Below, piece by piece: positions 10,017 through 17,844 of a stretch of 64,000 nt of DNA. Position 1 is the first letter of the stretch; each line of letters begins with the position of its first letter. The stretch spans positions 1,426,001 to 1,490,000 of the forward strand of contig NC_015474.1 in assembly GCF_000211475.1 (NCBI RefSeq). The letters are read 5' to 3'. The notes under the pieces are model-generated. The model searched no databases and was not told the origin of the DNA. It was given only the letters and a program-made list of their open reading frames with translations. The DNA is from Pyrococcus sp. NA2. Its GTDB lineage: Archaea > Methanobacteriota_B > Thermococci > Thermococcales > Thermococcaceae. A program made the translations under genes and the position numbers.

Positions 10017-10535
10017 TTGAAACGTCATCATCGACCCCTTTCAGCAGGGATGACACTCATCATCGGTTCGCGACTCAAAAAGCCCTATTCGGGCTTTATT
10101 TTCGAAACGAAGCCTAATTACGGAACCAGATATCATCGGTTAACACCCCCACCATCATCCCTTACTTGCATACTCAATTTTGAAAGAGGGTTAATAAGCT
10201 TTTGTTTCCAAAACAAAAGGAATCTACAGGACTCACTTTCCGTCATCGGTTAACTCTTCAAAAATTCTCTAGAGTTAAAGTTCAATACCGATGATTTCAC
10301 AATAATAAATACTGGGATGGCATGATGACGGCACCTGCAAACCGACCTAAGCTTAAAGTTGCACTATGGTGCAACTTACATACCCCTGAACTTGGCGCCT
10401 TCCTAGCAACATGCGATTAACAACCCTCAGTAAGACCTCTCGGTAGCAAGGCAATGAAGAGAAATCCCGGAGGAAGATATTCACCATATCTTAAGGACGA
10501 AGCTTGCAAAGAAAAAGTTAATGTAAAAATACCGA
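10017..10535. repeat. Non-coding hairpin- and iteron-rich segment
   Basis: No convincing gene is present in these about 520 bases. TCATCGGTT recurs at 10060-10068, 10133-10144 (as TCATCGGTTAAC) and 10243-10254 (same 12-mer), with an inverted copy ACCGATGA at 10287-10294. The 10243-10294 part can fold as nested stems (TCATCGG/CCGATGA outside, TTAACTCT/AGAGTTAA inside). Further perfect hairpins: AAAGCCC/GGGCTTT (about 10078-10096), CTTTTGTTT/AAACAAAAG (about 10199-10219), AAGTTGCAC/GTGCAACTT (10356-10377), AAGATAT/ATATCTT (10474-10492). Stems are A/T-rich, unlike typical hyperthermophile structural RNAs, so DNA-level function (iterons, integration or replication remnant, operators) or a foreign origin is more likely. 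It abuts the defence operon's 3' end. Confidence 0.55.
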
Positions 10536-11633
10536 CTAACTTCGGAGTCCTGCGGTTTTTAGGGTTTTTATTAGATAATTGAGAAGTAACATCGCTTGAA
10601 GAACAGCGAATTCAGCATCGTTTTTACTTGGAAGTGAATTGTAGGCTTTTCCAGAACCCGCTGTAAGTGTACCATGCCTAAGGGCCGATGCATACTTGAA
10701 AATTGCATCACTGAAGTTATTAAGAACATTCTTACTACCCTTGCCCTTCCCGTCGCTGTTCATTGATTTCCCAAGAAGAGTTTCTGAAAGTTCTTGGGCC
10801 ACTTCATCTAACGCTCCACTATCAATTTCCCTAGCGATTGGGAGCACCTTAAATGCCAACTTTAATGCCCGATAAACTTTGAGTCCAGCTGGTTTTCTAG
10901 GAGTTAAGCCCTCAATACTCCGCCAAACATCATCAATGACATTCCTGTAATCATCAGTAGTGGTGACATACTCGAGCTTCTTTAAAGCTGTTAAAAGAAG
11001 TTTTTGTTTTTCAAGAAGAATCCTCAATGCCTCACGGAACTCAGGTGAAAACTTATCCAGCTTCTCTTCATCAATCGGTTCCACAATAACTTCGATAAAT
11101 TCCCGTCTTAGCATGTCTGCAGGCTCAAGAACGTCCTTAACAAAATCCTGGCGTGAAATTTTCATACCTCCACCCTGAGGCCCTTCAAAAGATATTTTTA
11201 TGGGTTTATTGAGCTTGAAGGCATCATCCTCAAGAAATCCCAAGCACTCAATCTCCCAGCTAAGTCCAATTGAAGTCACCCTTAAAAGTTCGTCAATCTC
11301 GTGAAGCTCTCGTAGTGATAATGGTTCAGGGACAATCCTAACATGCGGTGGATATGATAAAGCCTGCCAGAAGTTGTCAATACCCGCTCTTATTTTGATT
11401 GTCTCTCTACTGCTGGGGTTGAACAGGTATATGTTTCCCTTGGAGGTTATTATGTTCAAATTAACGGGTTTATCCTCGAAAAGGTATTTATCCGTAGGAT
11501 CAACTAATTTAACCTTATTGTAATACACATCCAGAACAAGTCTCATCTCTTGTGGGTATTCATGCTTCTCCCTTCTTTCCGTCCTGAGCTGCACCCGTTC
11601 AGGTTTTGTGAACTTAAGTTGAAACTCACCCAT
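10536..11633 (-). CDS. Unknown protein of the DUF499/DUF1156 operon, 365 aa
   Basis: I do not recognise a named family. The N-terminal half (to about residue 160) looks beta-rich; residues 170-260 are helical with many charged residues; the C-terminal 90 residues are helical and contain a stretch SALRHGTLTAGSGKAY followed by a hydrophobic helix (LQAMLLLNYLIKTL). The Arg-His-Gly turn and last helix are reminiscent of HEPN/Abi C-terminal RNase folds, but the full RxxxxH motif is not present as such, so this is only a hint. The ATG at 11633 has GGTGAT upstream (the frame reaches GTG 11645). It is the last gene of the operon, 57 nt after the helicase gene. Confidence 0.7.
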   Translation of the reverse strand: MGEFQLKFTKPERVQLRTERREKHEYPQEMRLVLDVYYNKVKLVDPTDKYLFEDKPVNLNIITSKGNIYLFNPSSRETIKIRAGIDNFWQALSYPPHVRIVPEPLSLRELHEIDELLRVTSIGLSWEIECLGFLEDDAFKLNKPIKISFEGPQGGGMKISRQDFVKDVLEPADMLRREFIEVIVEPIDEEKLDKFSPEFREALRILLEKQKLLLTALKKLEYVTTTDDYRNVIDDVWRSIEGLTPRKPAGLKVYRALKLAFKVLPIAREIDSGALDEVAQELSETLLGKSMNSDGKGKGSKNVLNNFSDAIFKYASALRHGTLTAGSGKAYNSLPSKNDAEFAVLQAMLLLNYLIKTLKTAGLRS

Positions 11634-11690
11634 AAAGATCACCAAGCCTTAATTGAGTTGTTCCATCTGGGTTCTCTCTAACCGGCCTTT

Positions 11691-14600
11691 CTAAGTATCT
11701 CCCTGTACTCGTTCTTGATTGAGAGATAGCCCCTTTAGGTTTATTATGTAACGTGGTTTCCATTCGATTTCTATGAGATCTTTCAGAGTATTTACCGGAT
11801 CTGGAATTATTATCGGCTCCTCGGGTTCAAGCCCCTGAAGGATACGTTGGTAATTCTCAATTGCGTGGGGAACAATGTAAAGGAGGTACTTATCCTTGTA
11901 ATATGAAGCCGCATGGTACTCGTTCTCCGTGAGTTCGACCTTGACAGGCTCCCTCTTAAACCCCTTGACCTCGACGTAAAAAGTCTCATGATTCTCCCCC
12001 ACACTCTCAATATCATACCCCCTTCCATCCGCGGAAACATCCCTTGGGTTTCTCCCGAATTTGTGCTTCTCCCACCATTCAACAACTGCCATAGCCGCAA
12101 GTTCAACTTCCTTTTTCCTCTTCCAGAGTTCGGGGTCAAACGGTTTAGACTCCCCACTGGATTTTTTGAGGGTGAACTTATTCGCGTCATTGACCCCAAT
12201 TAGGAGAACTTTCCCAATGGGCTTCTCTGAGAAGGATACTTCCACTGCTCTTTTTCTGTTCATTTCCTGTTTAACTTTCTCTCTCAGTTCTTTGAGCTTC
12301 CTCTCCCTTATGTATTTGTCGAGCTTAGTATCAGAACTAACCTTACGTATCTCGGAGTGATATTTCCCTATCAGCAGGGTAGCGCGGTTTTTGACTGATT
12401 CATGAACATCTCTGCGAAGGCACTTTATGAGCTCTGAATTAATGGCAACTTTTGTATCCACTTGCTTTTGGAGCAGTTCTTTGATTTTATCATGGTCGAT
12501 TTCGTCGAGAACCTCGAGCTCTTTGAGCCAAGTTACTGGTTTCACATCCCCGTTCTCCAAAACAACTACCGGAATTTCATTCACAACGGTTCCAAGGCCG
12601 TCAGTAAACGTGGCTATCCTAACTTCACCATAAAGGGTTTCCCCTTCCCACAAGAATGCCGCAACCCCCTCGCTCTCTAATCCTAAGAGTATGGCCTTCA
12701 TAGCACCGAGGTCGTCCAGATTTGGCCTCACGATTTCAGATGCTTTCTGAACTCTCTTCCAAATGGCTTTGACCTGCTTCTTGTTGACCAGTTTTATGTT
12801 GTCGAAATTGGGTTCTTTATCATTAATCCACATGTGCCCAAACTGATCCCCAATGGAACCATAAACGAGGCCTGTCTCCCTTAGGTATTGGAGGTAACGA
12901 ATGACATGTTGCTCCGTTACCAGTTCAAGCACGTTTTTGTCCTTCAGAAGGCGTTCAAGACGAACGTGTTTCTGAACTGCCTTCGCTTTACTCAGAGCCT
13001 CCTTGATTTTATTGAGTAACCGCCGCTTTTCCTCAAAGTTCCTGCTAATCTTTTCTCTTGCCTCCTCTGTGTTCAAGAGGTTTGCGTAGGTTTCCATTAT
13101 CACTTTCTCAATGTCCTTCTGTGAGATTATCTCACCTACAATCTCTGCACTTCCCAGGTCAAAGTCTGTCTTGATTTTGTTAATCTTGTCAAGTACAACC
13201 TCCAAAACGCGCCTTTCTACTTTAAAGACAGGAAGAATTCCGTAAATAAAAATCACGGGCTTTTTCTGTCCATATCTGTAAACCCTACCGATTCTCTGAA
13301 TGTACACGACGGGGTTCCAAGGTATTTCGTAGTTTATAACGACGTTAGCAGCCTGAAGGTCAAGGGATTCCCCAGCTGCATCGGTTGCAATCAAGATTGA
13401 CGCTCCGTCCTCAGCCCAGAGCTTCCTAACGCTCTCGTCTTTTTCCTCGGGTTTCATGCTGCCGTAGATTAGGGTTACTCTTTCTGGCCCGTACTTTTCT
13501 CCAAGGATTTCGTTGAGGTAAAACAACGTGTCGAGGTACTCCGTGAATATGATAACCTTGTTCCCCTTCTCCAAGTGTTCATCGACAATTTTCAAGAGCT
13601 CTTTGGCCTTGGTGTCTATCCGCTCCCGCCGAATTATCGATTCACCCATCTCAATGAGCTTCTTTAGACGTTCCTCCTCTACTTTGAGTTCATCACGTAG
13701 TTGGGGAGGGATAAAGTTGATTATCTCCTCCCTGAGCTGTTCAACTGTTTTATCATCGGCCTCTTCCATAGCCTCCTGGAGTTTCCTAAGAACTTCATCT
13801 GGGTCGATTTGTGACGTTTCAGTTGCAATGCCCGCCGCTTCCATGGTCAGCCTGTTAAGCCTCCTCTTTAGGGCCGCAACGCCTGCACGGATGCTCGAGG
13901 ACACGGTGCGACCGATTACAGTAGCCACAAGCCCTATGGCCCGGTTGTTCTCCTGACTGGCGAGCCTGTAGTAGTGCCTTATGTACTCCTCAACCGCTCG
14001 ATAAAACTCGCGTTCTTCGGGTGTGGGTTCAATTTCCACCGTTCTCGTTATTGGGAGTTGTGGAAAGAGCTTTCTCCCATCCAAGTCAGTTACTTCACGC
14101 TTTATCCTTCTTATCACGTACTGTCGAACGAAATCCTTGTAGTTGCTTTCGTCAACGCTGGGGTTAATAAGGCTCAGTCGGAATATGAAGTTCTCCTCCT
14201 TCCCATCATGAGGTGTCGCAGTCAGGGCAATGAAGTGCTTTGTCCGCGAGCTGACCAGCTGGATTAACTGGGCGCGCTGGTTGCCTTCCTTGGCCCTGTG
14301 GAGCTCATCCACAACCACAATATCCCAGCGGTACTCATACTCCTCAATCCATTTCTTCCAATGTTCGAGTTTTAGAGTGTCCATAGATGCTATCAGCCAC
14401 TTTTCTTTGAGCATGTCTGGGCTTTTATCAAGCTCAAAATCAACTTTGAAATCTAGGTTGAACTTCTCCTTTAACTCGCGCTTCCACTGCCGTCTAATGT
14501 TTGGGGGCACAAGGATTAGAACGCGCTGGTTCTCGTCTCTCAGTAGCATTTCCTTCAAGAAGAGACCGGTGACTATCGTTTTTCCAAGTCCCGTCTCATA

Positions 14601-14780
14601 CGCGAGCAGAACCCTAACTTCTCCCGTTTCAGCCATGTCAAGGAGAGTGAGGAAGTCCTCAATCTGATAGGGCAAGAGGTCAATCTTTGATGTAGCGAGA
14701 ACCGTCACGGGGTCGTAGAGGTAGCGGGTAAAAATGAAATTGGAATCCACGCCCACCCTAAAGCGGACGTAGTCAATCAT
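11691..14780 (-). CDS. SNF2-type helicase/ATPase with C-terminal DUF3883-like nuclease domain
   Basis: A 1029-residue SF2/SNF2-family ATPase. Motif I is ETGLGKT (about residue 62), motif II VVVDELH (about 155), motif III LTATPH (about 186); the second RecA lobe has VIIFTEYLDTL, ILIATDAAGESLDLQ and QRIGRVYRYGQ. The C-terminal section has GRGYDIES...FYVEVKG, the D...ExK arrangement of DUF3883/PD-(D/E)xK-like domains. Such helicases accompany DNA methylases in antiviral systems (DISARM DrmD-like, BREX-like). ATG 14780 overlaps the methylase stop (ATGA) and has GAGGTGG before it. Base composition is more G/C-rich than the window average. Confidence 0.9.
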   Translation of the reverse strand: MIDYVRFRVGVDSNFIFTRYLYDPVTVLATSKIDLLPYQIEDFLTLLDMAETGEVRVLLAYETGLGKTIVTGLFLKEMLLRDENQRVLILVPPNIRRQWKRELKEKFNLDFKVDFELDKSPDMLKEKWLIASMDTLKLEHWKKWIEEYEYRWDIVVVDELHRAKEGNQRAQLIQLVSSRTKHFIALTATPHDGKEENFIFRLSLINPSVDESNYKDFVRQYVIRRIKREVTDLDGRKLFPQLPITRTVEIEPTPEEREFYRAVEEYIRHYYRLASQENNRAIGLVATVIGRTVSSSIRAGVAALKRRLNRLTMEAAGIATETSQIDPDEVLRKLQEAMEEADDKTVEQLREEIINFIPPQLRDELKVEEERLKKLIEMGESIIRRERIDTKAKELLKIVDEHLEKGNKVIIFTEYLDTLFYLNEILGEKYGPERVTLIYGSMKPEEKDESVRKLWAEDGASILIATDAAGESLDLQAANVVINYEIPWNPVVYIQRIGRVYRYGQKKPVIFIYGILPVFKVERRVLEVVLDKINKIKTDFDLGSAEIVGEIISQKDIEKVIMETYANLLNTEEAREKISRNFEEKRRLLNKIKEALSKAKAVQKHVRLERLLKDKNVLELVTEQHVIRYLQYLRETGLVYGSIGDQFGHMWINDKEPNFDNIKLVNKKQVKAIWKRVQKASEIVRPNLDDLGAMKAILLGLESEGVAAFLWEGETLYGEVRIATFTDGLGTVVNEIPVVVLENGDVKPVTWLKELEVLDEIDHDKIKELLQKQVDTKVAINSELIKCLRRDVHESVKNRATLLIGKYHSEIRKVSSDTKLDKYIRERKLKELREKVKQEMNRKRAVEVSFSEKPIGKVLLIGVNDANKFTLKKSSGESKPFDPELWKRKKEVELAAMAVVEWWEKHKFGRNPRDVSADGRGYDIESVGENHETFYVEVKGFKREPVKVELTENEYHAASYYKDKYLLYIVPHAIENYQRILQGLEPEEPIIIPDPVNTLKDLIEIEWKPRYIINLKGLSLNQERVQGDT

Positions 14781-17449
14781 TTCACCCACCTCTCGATGTC
14801 AGTTTGCCTTTCACCCCGCTCTCCGATAAAGCCCAAGTTCCTTAAGTGGGTCAGTATCTCGTGTGCTATCTTGGCCTCTTCGTCATTCTCTCTCTTGGGA
14901 TCTAGTCTTATTGATGCCAGAGCCTCGAGAACTTTGATTATTGAGCCTTCTGGATATGGCGCCTCCTTGAGAACGTCTTTGAGTCCCTTGATGCCGTTCC
15001 GCACGAAGGCCCTCATGACCTTGTGAACGTAGTCTATTAACGTGGTCGCCTCAAGGGGGTCCTCTCCCTTGAACTCAAGGTCGGAGTCCCCGCGGTAGAA
15101 GTTCTCAAGAATAACCTTTTTGCTCCCCTTCTCCTCGCTTGAGTATCTTATCAGCTTCTTCTTTTCCAAGAGCCTTTCATCAATGCCGAGGCTCTTCATG
15201 AGCTGGTTGGCTGTGCTGTAATCAACTTCATCCATACCGTTTAGGCGGAGGTAGAGGTAGAACGTGGTTATCTCATCAACGTTGTCGAGGCCCGTGACCC
15301 TCTTGGCCACGTATCTCGCGAGGAACTTCATGGCAAGTTCTACTGCGTCGGCCGTTGAGGCCTTTCCCGAATAGCTTTTCAACTCGGAATACTGGGTCAG
15401 CACTTCGAGGACGGCACCGGTTGAGGCCACGAGGAGGTCGGAGCCTTTAAGGCCGTAGCCTTCGAGTTTCTTGGCCTTCTCTTCAACCTTCCTTTCGATT
15501 TCGTCCATTAAGTCTTCGATGAATCCGGTTTTGTCTTCCTTCCTCTTTCTGGTGACTATGATGAGGGAGTGATAGATAGAGCGCTTACCCCTTGCCACTG
15601 AACTCTCAGTGCTCTCCGTGTGTATCGGATATGTAGCCGTGATAACGAAACCAGCCTTCCTGAGGGCCTCGAGGACGAAGTGCCAGGCCTCAGAGCTCTT
15701 GTGCGCAAAGAAAAGAACCAGAACGCCGTCGTCATAGAGGAGCTCGTGGAGCTTTTTCAACGCCTCTGTAAAGAGTCTGTTGAAGTGCTCCTTGTCTCTG
15801 TTGCCACCGACGTCAATTTCCTCTTTGGTCTCCACCTTGCGGTTCTTGAAGAGCCTGCTCTCCTTCTCGAAGAGCCACCCAACTATCCGGCGGTGCCAGA
15901 CGTAGAAGACCTCACTGACCTCTCCGTACGGGACGTCATCGTAATAGGGCGGGTCGGTTATTATGACCTTGAACTTTTGCCCCGGGTTAAAGCGCAGGAT
16001 TGACTCGTTGTGGATTTTGACATTCCCTTCGGTTCCAGAGAGCTTCTCAATCGCGTACTTTAGCCCATTAAGAACGTTATCAATCATTCCTTGAAGGGCA
16101 CCCGATGATTTTACGAACGGATTAACCTCAAGATGGTTCCACATCATGGCAATTCCACGTTGAGCAAACATATGAGACACTTGCTGATTGTAAGAATCCC
16201 ATGTTGTAGCCCTGCAGTTCCTATCTATGTGTTTTGCCAGAATGAACGAAAGATACACTCCTACTGCCTTTGCATATTCCTCGTCCTCCTTCGCTATCTC
16301 CTCAACTATTTTCTTGGCCTTCTCGGCGTACTTCAACATGAGGAGGAGCTGGCGTGGGTTGAAGAGCTGGTAGTATCTGGGAAGATATTCATATGCCCAA
16401 GTGGTTCTGCTATCTTCTGGGATGTGCTCATCAGGAATCAGCCCTTCCCTGTAAAACCTCAGCCAGTTCCTCTTAAGTTCTCTCTTGGCCTCTTCAAACG
16501 CTTTTATATCGTCTTCACTTGGTACATCGTATGACTTCCCTCTTTTCTCCAAAAGGACAACGGCCATCATGACCTCTTCCTCGTGCTTCCGAATGTATTC
16601 TGCAACGTAATCGTCGGAAATCTGGGCACCGCACTTTAGGCATGTGAAAACACCATCGGAGACATTCCCACTTTGGGGAGCTTTACCCTTCTTGATTTCA
16701 AACTTGATTTTGTCCTCTTGGATTTTGTAGTCGATGTAGTGTGCTTCCCTGGTTACCTCTCCTTTCTTGTTTCTTTTCTCCGTGGAGAGTTGCCAGCTCC
16801 CCACCAGTGGAGTCTTGAACCCGCAGTACGGACACTTAACCACCCATGAGTAGATGTAAGCTGCGACGTCCTTCCCGTTGTGCTTCGGATAGAGGTGACC
16901 AAGTTCTTCTTTCAGCTCGTTGAGGATTTGATTTGCATATCTTTTCACGTCCTCATACAGCTTCCAGCCGTATTTCTTTGGATATTCAAGCGTGGCCTTG
17001 AGGATTAAGTAAGCGACGGGGTTGTAATCGTTGGCAACCACACTTGTCCCTACTCTCAAGACTTCAAAGGGTATCGAACCTGCTCCAGCGAAGGGGTCGA
17101 GAACCTCCGGAACTTCTCCCCAGGTTTTCTTTATTGCCTTTAGGAGAAGTCCTCTATCTGGGTCGTAGTTGTGGGCTCTCTTCTCTTTATTAAGCTTGAG
17201 TAGCTCGACAAAATTGGCATAACGGGCTTTCTCAAGGTCATCATAAGCTTTGGGGTCAATTTTCCAGGGCATCTCGTCAATTCCAATCAAGGAGCCTATG
17301 GCAACAGCTCTCGCTGTTATCAGAGGTTTCCCAGTCCAATAATAGTGAATCGAGGATATTGGAGGTTTGGCATTCCCTAATTTCTCCGTCTTTGCCTCCT
17401 TATTTATCTCCTCAATCGGCAGGAACTCCTCAATTATTAGCTTCTTCAT
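14777..17449 (-). CDS. DUF1156-type DNA (adenine/cytosine-N4) methylase
   Basis: An 890-residue amino-methyltransferase. It has the SAM motif DPFAGAGSIPFEVLRVG (about residue 118), the acidic NDYNPVAY, and the catalytic motif ITDPPYYDDVPYGEV in the second half; a permuted order with N-terminal SAM motif is typical of DUF1156 proteins. Two CxxC pairs (CPYCG, CLKCG) between them likely form zinc ribbons that sit in the target recognition part. In defence systems such enzymes mark host DNA. The frame starts at ATG 17464, overlapping the upstream stop, but ATG 17449 has GAGGTGGAGG before it and is preferred. Coupled to the helicase gene by a 4-nt overlap. Confidence 0.9.
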   Translation of the reverse strand: MKKLIIEEFLPIEEINKEAKTEKLGNAKPPISSIHYYWTGKPLITARAVAIGSLIGIDEMPWKIDPKAYDDLEKARYANFVELLKLNKEKRAHNYDPDRGLLLKAIKKTWGEVPEVLDPFAGAGSIPFEVLRVGTSVVANDYNPVAYLILKATLEYPKKYGWKLYEDVKRYANQILNELKEELGHLYPKHNGKDVAAYIYSWVVKCPYCGFKTPLVGSWQLSTEKRNKKGEVTREAHYIDYKIQEDKIKFEIKKGKAPQSGNVSDGVFTCLKCGAQISDDYVAEYIRKHEEEVMMAVVLLEKRGKSYDVPSEDDIKAFEEAKRELKRNWLRFYREGLIPDEHIPEDSRTTWAYEYLPRYYQLFNPRQLLLMLKYAEKAKKIVEEIAKEDEEYAKAVGVYLSFILAKHIDRNCRATTWDSYNQQVSHMFAQRGIAMMWNHLEVNPFVKSSGALQGMIDNVLNGLKYAIEKLSGTEGNVKIHNESILRFNPGQKFKVIITDPPYYDDVPYGEVSEVFYVWHRRIVGWLFEKESRLFKNRKVETKEEIDVGGNRDKEHFNRLFTEALKKLHELLYDDGVLVLFFAHKSSEAWHFVLEALRKAGFVITATYPIHTESTESSVARGKRSIYHSLIIVTRKRKEDKTGFIEDLMDEIERKVEEKAKKLEGYGLKGSDLLVASTGAVLEVLTQYSELKSYSGKASTADAVELAMKFLARYVAKRVTGLDNVDEITTFYLYLRLNGMDEVDYSTANQLMKSLGIDERLLEKKKLIRYSSEEKGSKKVILENFYRGDSDLEFKGEDPLEATTLIDYVHKVMRAFVRNGIKGLKDVLKEAPYPEGSIIKVLEALASIRLDPKRENDEEAKIAHEILTHLRNLGFIGERGERQTDIERWVK

Positions 17450-17460
17450 AGCCCTCCACC

Positions 17461-17844
17461 TCATTGAATCTCGTAAAGCACCTTAAAGGCGGTAATCCCT
17501 CTCCTGCTCGATGAGACCTTCCATGCCCAGAAAAGGACTTCCTCATCAGGTAAAGAGGAAACAGCATCGAGAATTGCATACTTCAATTCTGGCCTCTTGA
17601 GGGTAGCGAGGACCCTCATTGCAAGGTAGAGCCTCATCGCGAGCACTACGTCGTAAATCTCGGCTTTTCCCTTGAATTCGACCCCGAATTTTTTCAGGAT
17701 TTCCTCGAGGATATGGCCCTTGCCGAGGCCTATCCTCGCCAGCCTGTTGGTGTAGCTCTCCTGCTCACTCCTAAAGTGCTCGTAGAGCTCGTAATAGTAA
17801 CCCTTCCTCCGGAGTTCATACCATGTGTTCTTTATCGCGACCAT
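17461..17844 (-). CDS. Small helical protein of the defence operon, 127 aa
   Basis: No family recognised. The protein is helical, with an aromatic N-terminal segment (WYELRRKGYYYELYEHF) and a C-terminal segment with hydrophobic helices (VVLAMRLYLAMRVLATL; VLFWAWKVSSSRRG). ATG 17844 overlaps the DUF499 stop (TGATG) and its own stop overlaps or abuts the methylase start, so it is translated in a coupled fashion between the ATPase and the methylase. Its tight placement suggests a structural partner of one of these large proteins. Retained short size and overlaps argue that it is real. Confidence 0.75.
   Translation of the reverse strand: MVAIKNTWYELRRKGYYYELYEHFRSEQESYTNRLARIGLGKGHILEEILKKFGVEFKGKAEIYDVVLAMRLYLAMRVLATLKRPELKYAILDAVSSLPDEEVLFWAWKVSSSRRGITAFKVLYEIQ

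Noticed and set aside
10011-10023. GGGGATTGAAAC, similar to the end of some CRISPR repeats
   Set aside because: It occurs once, with no regularly spaced copies and no cas genes in the window.
10017-10253. 78-codon plus-strand open frame in the repeat-rich segment
   Set aside because: Composition is unlike a protein, it spans the hairpins and repeats, and it has no good ribosome binding site.
10322-10389. ATGATGA...CTGA spacing reminiscent of a C/D-box guide RNA
   Set aside because: No internal D'/C' boxes and the distance is too long; the boxes are common words.
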